From: Flavobacterium sp. IMCC34852
GTDB lineage: Bacteria; Bacteroidota; Bacteroidia; Flavobacteriales; Flavobacteriaceae
Direction of reading: 5' to 3'
DNA length: 64,000 bases
NCBI RefSeq assembly: GCF_030643905.1
Contig: NZ_CP121446.1
Coordinates: 124,001-188,000, forward strand
Numbering within the stretch: the first letter of the stretch is position 1; each line of letters opens with the position of its first letter. The notes under the pieces are model-generated. The model was not told where the DNA came from. It worked only from the letters and a program-made list of their open reading frames with translations, and searched no databases. Positions 25,008 to 33,272 of this stretch are shown one piece after another. Made by a program: the position numbers and the translations under genes.

Positions 25008-25802
25008 TTAAATACTGATTTTCACCACATAGCCTTCAAAGGTTCGAACGTTAAAAACGGTTCCGTCTTCAAACATGAGGTATTGTCCCTTGACTCCGGT
25101 GAGTTTTCCGGAAAAATTCGGTGATTTGTCTAAACTCAAACTATTCACTTTACCTGGATACTGTAGCACCGGATAATGTAATTGGTATAAATCTTCTTTA
25201 TTCGGGTTGAAAAATTCTTGCACTTCTGTTGGAATCAGATTTTCCAATTTTAATCTTTCTGCCATCAAATCTACTTCGGGCACATCATTCTTCAACATTT
25301 TTTGCCAATTGGTTTTATCGGCATAATGGTTTTTCAAAGCGACTTCGGTTATTCCGGCCAAATAGCGATTTGGTACTTCTACAATCGGAACGGCTTGGAC
25401 TGCACCTTGGTCAATCCAACGTGTTGGCACTTGGGTTTTTCGGGTTACGCCGACTTTCACTTCACTCGATAAAGCCAAGTAAACAATATGCGGTTGCAAT
25501 TGCACTTTTTTCTCATATTCTAAATCACGATCTTCGATGTCTAAATGTGCTGTACTTAACTCCGGTTTCATAATCCAATCGCCGGCAGCGGCTGAGCTCA
25601 TAAAGCAATCATAACAAAATCCCTGACGGAAAATCTTCTTCTTTTTACCGCAATTCAAACATTGGTAACCCACAAAATTAATTTCCAAAGATTTGTCTAA
25701 CAATTGGTTCAGGCTTAAAAAACTGTTCTCAAACACCAAATAATATTGGATTGGATTGGAGAATTCGGTTTGCATTTTGGTTAAAACCCCTTCGTAAGTC
25801 AT
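25008..25802 (-). CDS. DUF2797 family protein with a zinc ribbon
   Basis: The 264-residue protein matches DUF2797 in length and pattern. A treble-clef or zinc-ribbon site is formed by Cys48, Cys51, Cys63 and Cys66 (QCLNCGKKKKIFRQGFCYDCF). A GIY-YIG-like section follows, with HIVYLALSSEVKVGVTRKTQ and RWIDQGAV (about 105-140). The function is unknown; zinc and nucleic-acid binding are plausible from the fold. It is cytoplasmic and transcribed away from the GH3 gene, with an AT-rich 120-base divergent gap. Confidence 0.85.
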   Translation of the reverse strand: MTYEGVLTKMQTEFSNPIQYYLVFENSFLSLNQLLDKSLEINFVGYQCLNCGKKKKIFRQGFCYDCFMSSAAAGDWIMKPELSTAHLDIEDRDLEYEKKVQLQPHIVYLALSSEVKVGVTRKTQVPTRWIDQGAVQAVPIVEVPNRYLAGITEVALKNHYADKTNWQKMLKNDVPEVDLMAERLKLENLIPTEVQEFFNPNKEDLYQLHYPVLQYPGKVNSLSLDKSPNFSGKLTGVKGQYLMFEDGTVFNVRTFEGYVVKISI

Positions 25803-25825
25803 CTTTTATTCTTAAAATTATTTTC

Positions 25826-25833
25826 TATATTTG
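25826..25833 (+). promoter_or_regulatory. -7 promoter motif of the GH3-family gene
   Basis: TATATTTG matches TAnnTTTG, about 90 bases before the ATG at 25925. The leader between contains repetitive TAATTCGTAATTCATAATT-like sequence. Confidence 0.4.
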
Positions 25834-25924
25834 GTAAAGTTATAACTTATTTCGCTTCGCTACATATAATTCGCGCTGCGCACTCAAGTCATAATTCGTA
25901 ATTCATAATTTATAATTCTATTTT

Positions 25925-27457
25925 ATGCCATTTCCAATCATCAATTCTATCGCCACTTGGGTTTTGAAACAGCGCATTCACCAGATTGAGTTGTTTTTAA
26001 AATACCCGCATGAAGTGCAGAATGAGTTGTTGATGAATTTGATTCGGAATTGTGACGAAACGGTTTTGGGCAAAAAATACGATTTCGACAGCATCAAATC
26101 TTACGAAACTTTTGCCGAGCGAATACCGGTTTCTTCTTATGAAGATTTGGAGCCGATGATTGAAGAAACGCGCAAAGGCTATCAGAATATTTTTTGGAAC
26201 ACACCCATTAAATGGTTCGCCAAATCGAGCGGAACCACCAACGCCAAAAGCAAATTTATCCCAGTAAGTAACGAAGCCTTAGAAGATTGTCATTACAAAG
26301 CCAGCAAAGATTTGTTGTGCATGTATTTGAACAATAATGAGAATTCCGAGATGTTTTTGGGCAAAAGTTTGCGCCTAGGCGGCAGTTCTCAGATTTACGA
26401 AAACAACAATACTTTCTTCGGCGATTTATCAGCGATTTTGATTGAAAATATGCCGATGTGGGCGGAATTCAGCAGTACGCCAAGCAATAAAGTTTCTTTG
26501 ATGAGCGAATGGGAAAGCAAACTCACCGCCATCATCAACGAAACGAAGACCGAAAACGTAACGAGTTTTGCCGGTGTGCCGTCTTGGATGTTGGTATTGC
26601 TAAACCGAATTTTAACCGAATCCGGAAAAGAAAATATGTTTGAGCTATGGCCGAATTTGGAAGTGTATTTCCACGGCGGCGTGAGTTTTGAACCTTATCG
26701 CGAGCAATACAAGAAGATTTTGCCGAAATCGGATTTTAAATACTACGAAATTTACAACGCTTCCGAAGGCTTTTTCGCCATTCAGGATTTGAATTATTCT
26801 AATGATTTGTTGTTGATGTTGGATTACGGGATTTTCTACGAGTTCATTCCGATGGATACTTTTGGCACACCAAATCAAAAAATTGTTCGTTTAGCTGATG
26901 TGGAATTGTTCAAAAATTATGCAATAGTGATTACCACCAATGCCGGACTTTGGCGTTATATGATTGGCGATACCGTTCGTTTTACTTCTTTAAATCCATA
27001 CAGAATCAGAGTTTCCGGAAGAACGAAACACCATATCAATGTTTTTGGCGAAGAGTTAATGATAGAAAACACCGATTTGGCTTTGGCGAAAACTTGTTCG
27101 GCGCTTCATTGCGAAGTGATTGATTATACTGTGGCTCCGATTTTTATGGAAGGTAAAGAAAAAGGCGCGCACGAATGGATGATAGAGTTTAAAAAACACC
27201 CGGAAGATATCGCTTTGTTCCAAAAAGTATTGGACGAAAATATTCAGTCTGTCAACTCCGATTACGAAGCCAAACGCTACAACAACATGACTTTGAACGA
27301 ACTCAAAATCAATGTGGCTCGAGAGAACTTATTCTATGATTGGCTCAAGGAAAATGACAAACTGGGCGGTCAACATAAAATACCGAGACTGTCAAACCAA
27401 AGGGATTATTTGGAACAGTTGATGCAGATGCAACATTCTGTAAATTCTAAATCTTAA
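25925..27457 (+). CDS. GH3 auxin-responsive-promoter family protein
   Basis: This 510-residue member of the adenylate-forming superfamily resembles plant GH3 acyl-acid amido synthetases. The ATP-binding P-loop is AKSSGTTNAKSKFIPVS near residue 100. Further motifs are YNASEGFFAIQD (about 277-288) and the hinge region RIRVSGRTKHHINVFGEE (about 357-374). Plant GH3 enzymes join amino acids to hormones; bacterial members of this family have no settled substrate, so the reaction here is unknown. It is followed 19 bases later by a tiny lipoprotein gene and then an outer-membrane receptor. Confidence 0.9.
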   Translation: MPFPIINSIATWVLKQRIHQIELFLKYPHEVQNELLMNLIRNCDETVLGKKYDFDSIKSYETFAERIPVSSYEDLEPMIEETRKGYQNIFWNTPIKWFAKSSGTTNAKSKFIPVSNEALEDCHYKASKDLLCMYLNNNENSEMFLGKSLRLGGSSQIYENNNTFFGDLSAILIENMPMWAEFSSTPSNKVSLMSEWESKLTAIINETKTENVTSFAGVPSWMLVLLNRILTESGKENMFELWPNLEVYFHGGVSFEPYREQYKKILPKSDFKYYEIYNASEGFFAIQDLNYSNDLLLMLDYGIFYEFIPMDTFGTPNQKIVRLADVELFKNYAIVITTNAGLWRYMIGDTVRFTSLNPYRIRVSGRTKHHINVFGEELMIENTDLALAKTCSALHCEVIDYTVAPIFMEGKEKGAHEWMIEFKKHPEDIALFQKVLDENIQSVNSDYEAKRYNNMTLNELKINVARENLFYDWLKENDKLGGQHKIPRLSNQRDYLEQLMQMQHSVNSKS

Positions 27458-27476
27458 AATTTCAAGAAAATTTCAA

Positions 27477-27614
27477 ATGAAAAAAATCCTTGTTTTACTA
27501 CTACTCTTTTGCTTTCTAACTTCTTGTGGACCAAGAAGATTGGGCTGTGGTCCAAGTCGATGTGATATCGAAAAACCAACGCTCGACATTGTTCCATTAA
27601 AAAATATTTGCTAA
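27477..27614 (+). CDS. Tiny cysteine-rich lipoprotein (45 residues)
   Basis: Reading from ATG 27477 to TAA 27612-27614 gives 45 residues with a clear lipoprotein signal: MKKILVLLLLFCFLTSC, with acylated Cys17. The mature 29 residues begin GPRRLGCGPSRC and end VPLKNIC, so three further cysteines and several arginines sit in a very short peptide. It lies 19 bases after the GH3-family gene on the same strand, so co-transcription is likely. I recall similar short GPRR/CGP lipoproteins in other flavobacteria but know no function. Confidence 0.65.
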   Translation: MKKILVLLLLFCFLTSCGPRRLGCGPSRCDIEKPTLDIVPLKNIC

Positions 27615-27717
27615 AAAATTTCATTGGAAGTGTAACATTTGGTTTTCATGAAAGTCTTACAGACAATCATCAATCAATCGAATATCAGTTTACTGATGTT
27701 CAATAAATCAATCACCA

Positions 27718-29913
27718 ATGAAATCACTAAGTATCGCCTTGTGCCTACTTGCGACTGCTTTTACTTTTGCGCAAGAAGCACCAAAAACAGAAGAAAAAAA
27801 AACTTCAGAAAATCCGAATGAATTAAAAGAGGTTACGATTTACGGGAACAAAAAACAGTACCTAAAAGTCGAATCCGACAAAACCACCATCAGCGTCCGC
27901 GACAATGCGATGCTCAACAGCGGGAGCAGTCTCGAAGCCGTAAAAAAAATTCCGGGTGTAATTACTTCACCCACAGGAACGATTACTTTAAACAGCAAAG
28001 GGGTTACCATTTATATTGATGGCGCTCCGAGTTCGTTAAGCGGCAATGATTTACAAAATTACCTATCAACTTTACCCGCTAACGCTATTGAAAAAGTCGA
28101 ACTGATTTACAATCCCGGCGCTTCCTTTGATGCTGATGCGAGCGGTTCGATTATCAATATTGTCACCAGTACGAAACGCAAAAAAGGATTGAATGCTAGT
28201 TTCAATATCAACTATAATTTTAACCAATATCAAAAACCGAGTCCGCAAATTTTACTAAACGGAAAAGTAAAAGAATTGAGTTGGCAAACCATGATTGGCT
28301 ACAATTATATGGACAGCGAAAGTAACAACCGCAATGACCAAACCTTCACCTCTTTTTCCCCAAATGAAAGATTATTCCAAAAGAATTTTGCTCAGTTTAC
28401 CAATCGTAATTTCTATTTCAGAACCGGTACGAACTATAAATTGAACGAAAAATCGAATTTGTTATTGAATTACAATTTGAATTTAGGCAACGATAGAATT
28501 ACCAATGAAGCCAGCACAGTCGGCACCGGAATTGACTTTTCCAACAATGGTTTGTCAAAAATGAAAAACAGCGTTAACGAGTTGAGTTTGCAATACAAAA
28601 CCAAATTGGATACTATTGGCAGGACTTTGGATATTATTGCTTACAGTAATTTTTTCAACAGAAATCCAAACACAACTTCTAATGGTCAAAACAATGGAGA
28701 GTCGACTTACTACAATGGAAAAATCGATTTTAATTTGGCCAATTATTATTTGAAATACGACTTTGCTATTCCGTTTAAAAAATTGGATTTATCGCTCAAC
28801 ACCGGTGGAAAATACAATATCCTTAAAGTAAATGACAAGGGAATTTACAACCTAAATACGCCAACCAACAGCATAATCGATTTTGATTATACCGAAACCA
28901 ACTTAGCCTTTTATGCAGAAGTTCGCAAAAAAATCAAAAAACTGAGTTTGACTGCCGGATTGCGTTTTGAAGATTACAAGGTAGATCGTTTGGCGATTCA
29001 GGATGGTACTGAGACAGAAGTTGATTTCACCAATTCCAACTTTTTCCCCAATGCCAGTGCTTTGTATGAGTTTAGCGAAAACATGAATTTGTCGGCTTCT
29101 TACTCTAAGAAAATTTTCCAAGCGGATTATAATGTCTTAGATCCGAACAATTTTGCCAACTTTGACCAGTACAATACTTCTCAGGGAAATCCGTTTTTAG
29201 ATCCGGCATTTTTTGACAACTTCGAATTAAAACTGACGGCGTTTCAGTTTGTGAGTTTGGGTGGAAATTATACCATTGCGCGCGACAGAAATAATTTTAT
29301 TTTCACTGCCGAACCCGGAGAACTGGTTAGTAACCAAACCTTCCAACAGTTTGATAAAGTTAAAACAATGAGTTTGTTTGCTTCCTTTCCGGTTCCGTTG
29401 GATTACTTTTTTAAAGGAAAAGAAGAGTTTGAAAAGCGCATGAACAATATGGACAAGATGAATTACATTTTCTTCAATGTGAATTACATCAAAACCACTA
29501 CGGAAGGTTATACTTTCTCATTTGAGAATAAACCCATTTGGAACTATTCTGCGCAAGCGCAATTTATTTTGCCTTGGGAAATTAAGAATACCATGTCCTA
29601 CTTTATTTTACCGAAAGGCACTTGGGAAATCTATCAAATCACCAAACCTATACAACAATTTGACATTTCTTTCAACAAAGATTTCCTAAACAAAAACCTG
29701 AAAATCGGTTTGCATTGTTTTGATGTTTTCAATAGTAATGAGGTAAATGCCTTGGTTTCTTCGACCAATTTACAAACCAAGTTTTACCAAAAACAAGATT
29801 CGAGAACTTTCAGAATATCATTGACTTATAATTTTGGTGATTTAAGTTTGAAAAAAGAAAATACAGAAATTAATATTGAAAAAAACCGTTCAGGCGGTGG
29901 TTTTATGAAATAA
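27718..29913 (+). CDS. TonB-dependent-receptor-like outer-membrane beta-barrel protein
   Basis: The 731-residue protein has a signal peptide (MKSLSIALCLLATAFTFAQ). A plug-like domain (about 40-145) contains SSLEAVKKIPGV, VTIYIDGAPSSLSG and GASFDADASGSIINIV. The remainder is a long outer-membrane beta barrel ending in RTFRISLTYNFGDL. No carboxypeptidase-like N-terminal domain is present. It fits the 'outer membrane beta-barrel family' group of TonB-receptor relatives; the substrate is unknown. It is followed 24 bases later by a serine hydrolase with which it may form an operon. Confidence 0.88.
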   Translation: MKSLSIALCLLATAFTFAQEAPKTEEKKTSENPNELKEVTIYGNKKQYLKVESDKTTISVRDNAMLNSGSSLEAVKKIPGVITSPTGTITLNSKGVTIYIDGAPSSLSGNDLQNYLSTLPANAIEKVELIYNPGASFDADASGSIINIVTSTKRKKGLNASFNINYNFNQYQKPSPQILLNGKVKELSWQTMIGYNYMDSESNNRNDQTFTSFSPNERLFQKNFAQFTNRNFYFRTGTNYKLNEKSNLLLNYNLNLGNDRITNEASTVGTGIDFSNNGLSKMKNSVNELSLQYKTKLDTIGRTLDIIAYSNFFNRNPNTTSNGQNNGESTYYNGKIDFNLANYYLKYDFAIPFKKLDLSLNTGGKYNILKVNDKGIYNLNTPTNSIIDFDYTETNLAFYAEVRKKIKKLSLTAGLRFEDYKVDRLAIQDGTETEVDFTNSNFFPNASALYEFSENMNLSASYSKKIFQADYNVLDPNNFANFDQYNTSQGNPFLDPAFFDNFELKLTAFQFVSLGGNYTIARDRNNFIFTAEPGELVSNQTFQQFDKVKTMSLFASFPVPLDYFFKGKEEFEKRMNNMDKMNYIFFNVNYIKTTTEGYTFSFENKPIWNYSAQAQFILPWEIKNTMSYFILPKGTWEIYQITKPIQQFDISFNKDFLNKNLKIGLHCFDVFNSNEVNALVSSTNLQTKFYQKQDSRTFRISLTYNFGDLSLKKENTEINIEKNRSGGGFMK

Positions 29914-29937
29914 AGAACTTTTAAAATTCGAAAAAAA

Positions 29938-31029
29938 ATGAAGAAATACCATTTTAAAAGTGCCTTTATAGCTTTACTGTCTGTGCTTGCTACTGCAATT
30001 CCTAATCCGATTTTTGCTCAGAGTCTTTCGGAAAAAATTGAAGCTTTAATTCAACCTGAAATCAAAGACAAGAATGGTCCCGGAGGTGTTTTCATGGTCG
30101 CGAAAAAAGGGGAAATCATCTATCAAAATGCTTTTGGAAAAGCCAATATTGAGTTAGAGGTTAACCTTACTACCGATTATGTTTTCCAAGTTGGCTCGAT
30201 GACAAAACAGTTTACAGCCGTTTCAATTTTGATGTTACAAGAGCAGGGCAAACTAAACACCAATGATTTGTTATCAAAGTATGTTCCTGATTTTCCTGCC
30301 GGTGATAAAATTACCATTCATCATTTGTTGACGCATACTTCGGGCATCAAAGATTTTACCAAAATGAAATCTATTAAAGACATTGCTCAGAAAGAAATGA
30401 CACCCAAAATGATGGTTGACTTTTTTAAAAATGAACCGGTTGATTTTTCTCCCGGACAAAAGTTTGACTACAACAACTCGGGTTATGTGATTTTAGGTTA
30501 TATCATTGAGTTAGTTTCCGGGGAGACTTATGAAGATTTTATTGAAAACCATATTTTTAATAAAATCGACATGACGCAATCCGGTTATGCAACCGACAGA
30601 CAAATCATTAGCAGAAGAGCTTACGGTTATCACAAAAAAGAATCCGGTTATGTCAACAAAACCGTGATCAACTATAGTGTTCCTTTTGCTTCCGGAGCGA
30701 TTATGTCTTCCTTAAAAGATATGTTGAAATGGCAAATAGCCTTAAACAACAACACATTATTGAACAAGGAAAACACCAAAAAACTATTCCAACCCTATTC
30801 ACTAAACAATGGTGAAACTATAAACTACGGTTATGGTTGGCATCTCAGAAAAATTAACGACAGTATGTCTCGCGAACACGGCGGTAGTATTTTTGGCTAT
30901 AAATCGATGGGGGTTTACTTGCCTAATGAAGATATTTATGTTGTTGGATTTACCAATTGCGATTGTATTTCACCTACCCAGCTTGTGCAAAATATTGCGA
31001 AACTGGTTTTAGAATCCGGCAAACAGTAA
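29938..31029 (+). CDS. Serine hydrolase of the beta-lactamase/class C family
   Basis: The 363-residue protein has a signal peptide ending near AQS (residue 29) and all three motifs of the class C beta-lactamase/D-peptidase family: Ser87-Met-Thr-Lys90 (in VGSMTKQFTA), Tyr178-x-Asn180 (in FDYNNSGYV) and HGG (in REHGGSIFG). It is periplasmic or surface-located. The family includes esterases, D-aminopeptidases and penicillin-binding enzymes; beta-lactamase activity cannot be presumed. It is downstream of the outer-membrane receptor and ends at a strong bidirectional terminator. Confidence 0.9.
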   Translation: MKKYHFKSAFIALLSVLATAIPNPIFAQSLSEKIEALIQPEIKDKNGPGGVFMVAKKGEIIYQNAFGKANIELEVNLTTDYVFQVGSMTKQFTAVSILMLQEQGKLNTNDLLSKYVPDFPAGDKITIHHLLTHTSGIKDFTKMKSIKDIAQKEMTPKMMVDFFKNEPVDFSPGQKFDYNNSGYVILGYIIELVSGETYEDFIENHIFNKIDMTQSGYATDRQIISRRAYGYHKKESGYVNKTVINYSVPFASGAIMSSLKDMLKWQIALNNNTLLNKENTKKLFQPYSLNNGETINYGYGWHLRKINDSMSREHGGSIFGYKSMGVYLPNEDIYVVGFTNCDCISPTQLVQNIAKLVLESGKQ

Positions 31030-31040
31030 GATTGATAAAT

Positions 31041-31071
31041 AAAAAAATCCCTCAGTCGAGGGATTTTTTTT
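31041..31071. terminator. Bidirectional rho-independent terminator
   Basis: A 13-base perfect stem (A-run, TCCCTC / GAGGGA, T-run) with loop AGTC lies between the serine hydrolase gene and the converging clpX. Both flanks supply T runs in their own direction. Confidence 0.92.
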
Positions 31072-32299
31072 AGGACGCTATTTCTAAACGTTTCAATAAG
31101 TTTTTGGTCAACGCATCGTGGGTATAATCCAAATCGATGTGGAGTTGTTTTTCGTCCGAACTTGGTAAGTCGTACATCGCATCGGTTAAAATGGCTTCGC
31201 ACAACGAACGCAATCCGCGGGCACCGAGTTTGTACTCCAACGCTTTTTCTACTATATAATCCAAAGCTTCATCAGTGATGGTGAACTTCACTTCATCCAT
31301 GGCGAATAACTTTTCGTATTGTTTGATTAGAGCGTTTTTGGGTTCGGTTAGTATGGCGCGTAAGGTGGCTTTATCTAACGGATCCATGTGGGTCAACACC
31401 GGCAAACGACCAATGATTTCGGGAATTAATCCAAAATCTTTAATGTCTTTCGGGATGATGTATTGCAACAAATTGTCTTTGTCAATCCCTTCTGCATTTT
31501 TAGATGTGCTGTACCCAACCGCTTGACGGTTTAATCTTTTGGAAATGATTCTCTCTACTCCGTCAAAAGCACCACCGGCTATGAACAGAATATCTTTGGT
31601 GTTGACTTCTACGAATTTTTGGTCGGGATGTTTTCTCCCACCTTTAGGCGGCACATTGACCATGGTTCCTTCCAATAATTTCAGTAAAGCTTGTTGCACA
31701 CCTTCACCCGAAACATCTCGGGTTATGGATGGATTATCGCTCTTGCGGGCAATTTTATCTATTTCGTCAATAAATACAATCCCTCTTTCCGCTTTGGCCA
31801 CGTCGTAATCGGCGGCTTGCAGCAAACGGGTTAAAATACTTTCCACGTCTTCACCCACATAACCGGCTTCGGTTAAAACGGTGGCATCCACAATCGCCAA
31901 CGGAACATCTAACATTCGCGCGATGGTTTTGGCTACTAAGGTTTTTCCAGTTCCGGTTTGGCCTACCATGATGATGTTGGATTTTTCAATCTCTACATCT
32001 TCTTCGTGTTGCAACTGCATTAAACGCTTGTAGTGGTTGTATACGGCTACCGACATGACTTTTTTGGTTTGGTCTTGTCCGATTACGTATTGGTCGAGAA
32101 ACGCTCGAATTTCTTTGGGTTTTTTCAACACCAAATCGGCCGATTGTTTTACGGCATTTCCTTTTAATTCCTCCATGACGATACCGTGTGCTTGCTCGAT
32201 GCAACGATCACAGACATGCGCATTAATCCCGGCGATTAATAAATTGGTCTCCGGTTTTTTCCTCCCGCAAAAGGAACATTCTAAAACTTGTTTTGCCAT
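31070..32299 (-). CDS. clpX: ATP-dependent Clp protease ATP-binding subunit ClpX
   Basis: ClpX unfolds tagged proteins and feeds them to ClpP. The 409-residue protein has the N-terminal zinc-binding domain (Cys8, Cys11, Cys30, Cys33), Walker A GQTGTGKT (near residue 113), Walker [11 protein letters not shown], and the pore loop GYVGEDVES. The arginine-rich sensor region is [12 protein letters not shown]. Length and order are typical. It is the last gene of a tig-clpP-clpX run on the minus strand; an 83-base gap holding a GTTG-rich repeat separates it from clpP. Confidence 0.98.
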   Translation of the reverse strand: MAKQVLECSFCGRKKPETNLLIAGINAHVCDRCIEQAHGIVMEELKGNAVKQSADLVLKKPKEIRAFLDQYVIGQDQTKKVMSVAVYNHYKRLMQLQHEEDVEIEKSNIIMVGQTGTGKTLVAKTIARMLDVPLAIVDATVLTEAGYVGEDVESILTRLLQAADYDVAKAERGIVFIDEIDKIARKSDNPSITRDVSGEGVQQALLKLLEGTMVNVPPKGGRKHPDQKFVEVNTKDILFIAGGAFDGVERIISKRLNRQAVGYSTSKNAEGIDKDNLLQYIIPKDIKDFGLIPEIIGRLPVLTHMDPLDKATLRAILTEPKNALIKQYEKLFAMDEVKFTITDEALDYIVEKALEYKLGARGLRSLCEAILTDAMYDLPSSDEKQLHIDLDYTHDALTKNLLKRLEIAS

Positions 32300-32306
32300 T
32301 TTTTTT

Positions 32307-32377
32307 GTTGTCGGTTATCGGTTGTCGGTTGTTGGTTGTCAGCATTTAGCTTTCAACCGACAACCGACAACTGACAC
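32307..32377. repeat. GTTG-rich intergenic inverted repeat (clpP-clpX gap)
   Basis: The left arm (32307-32342) repeats GTTGTCGGTT-like units; the right arm (32354-32375) is CAACCGACAACCGACAACTGAC, its approximate reverse complement. It fills nearly the whole gap between clpX and clpP and resembles 8990-9057. Confidence 0.7.
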
Positions 32378-32382
32378 CTTTT

Positions 32383-33039
32383 TTATCTTCTTAACACTTC
32401 ATCAATCATTCCGTACTCTTTGGCTTCATCGGCGATCATCCAATAGTCGCGTTCTGAGTCTTTGTACACTTTATCGAATGGTTGTCCTGAGTGTTGAGAA
32501 ATGATTTGGTACAATTCGTCTTTCAGTTTCAACATTTCTTTTAAGTTGATTTCCATATCCGAAGCTACACCTGAGGCGCCGCCAGATGGTTGGTGAATCA
32601 TGACTCTGGAATGCGGTAAGGCTGAACGTTTTCCGGCCGCTCCAGCACACAATAATACGGCGCCCATTGAGGCTGCCATACCCGTACAAATGGTCGCTAC
32701 ATCGGGTTTGATGTACTGCATGGTATCGTAAATTCCGAGTCCGGCATACACGCTGCCACCCGGAGAGTTGATGTAAATTTGGATGTCTTTAGAAGCGTCA
32801 ACACTTTCTAAGAACAACAATTGCGCTTGGATGATGTTGGCCATATAATCGTCGACACCCGTTCCCATGAAGATGATTCTGTCCATCATCAAACGTGAAA
32901 ACACGTCGAGTTGCGAAATGTTTAATTGACGCTCTTCAATGATGTAAGGGGTCATGCTTCCTACGATTTTATCGTAATACAGACTGTTTACGCCATGTTT
33001 TTTGGTCGCAAACTTTTTAAATTCTTTTCCGTAGTCCAT
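32383..33039 (-). CDS. clpP: ATP-dependent Clp protease proteolytic subunit ClpP
   Basis: The 218-residue serine protease subunit has its full catalytic triad: Ser124 (in GMAASMGAVLL), His149 (in SRVMIHQPSGG) and Asp198 (in ERDYWM). It forms the tetradecameric chamber partnered by ClpX, encoded next. The N-terminal propeptide region (about residues 1-30) is slightly longer than in E. coli. A 233-base gap containing a terminator and a structured repeat separates it from tig, so it may have a separate promoter, though I see no clear TAnnTTTG close to its start. Confidence 0.98.
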   Translation of the reverse strand: MDYGKEFKKFATKKHGVNSLYYDKIVGSMTPYIIEERQLNISQLDVFSRLMMDRIIFMGTGVDDYMANIIQAQLLFLESVDASKDIQIYINSPGGSVYAGLGIYDTMQYIKPDVATICTGMAASMGAVLLCAGAAGKRSALPHSRVMIHQPSGGASGVASDMEINLKEMLKLKDELYQIISQHSGQPFDKVYKDSERDYWMIADEAKEYGMIDEVLRR

Positions 33040-33165
33040 TTTAGATTTTGGTTTAAAAGTTTATGAGTTTAAAAGTTTAAAGTAGTACACCGTAAACTTC
33101 CTATGCTTTTGATTCAGTCAAAGGTTGTGCCTTTTTTAAAAGATGACATTGTGTCTGACTACAAT

Positions 33166-33222
33166 GCCCTAGCCCGGATAGGAGCAAGCTACCGTGTAGC
33201 GCGGATAGCCGGATTAGCTTCC
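33166..33222 (-). repeat. Structured intergenic repeat, copy A
   Basis: Read on the minus strand it begins GGAAGCTAATCCGGCTATCC and ends CCTATCCGGGCTAGGGC, with a central TACACGGTAGC hairpin. The ends align with 54614-54680, and the right end with 45001-45047. It lies just after the tig terminator in the direction of transcription. Confidence 0.65.
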
Positions 33223-33224
33223 AA

Positions 33225-33252
33225 TAAAAAAGCGCCAAATTACTTTGACGCT
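33225..33252 (-). terminator. Rho-independent terminator of tig
   Basis: On the minus strand, AGCGTCAAA and TTTGGCGCT (one U-G pair) enclose loop GTAA and are followed by TTTTT. It lies 20 bases after the tig stop. Confidence 0.85.
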
Positions 33253-33272
33253 CAAATATAGTAAATAATCTT

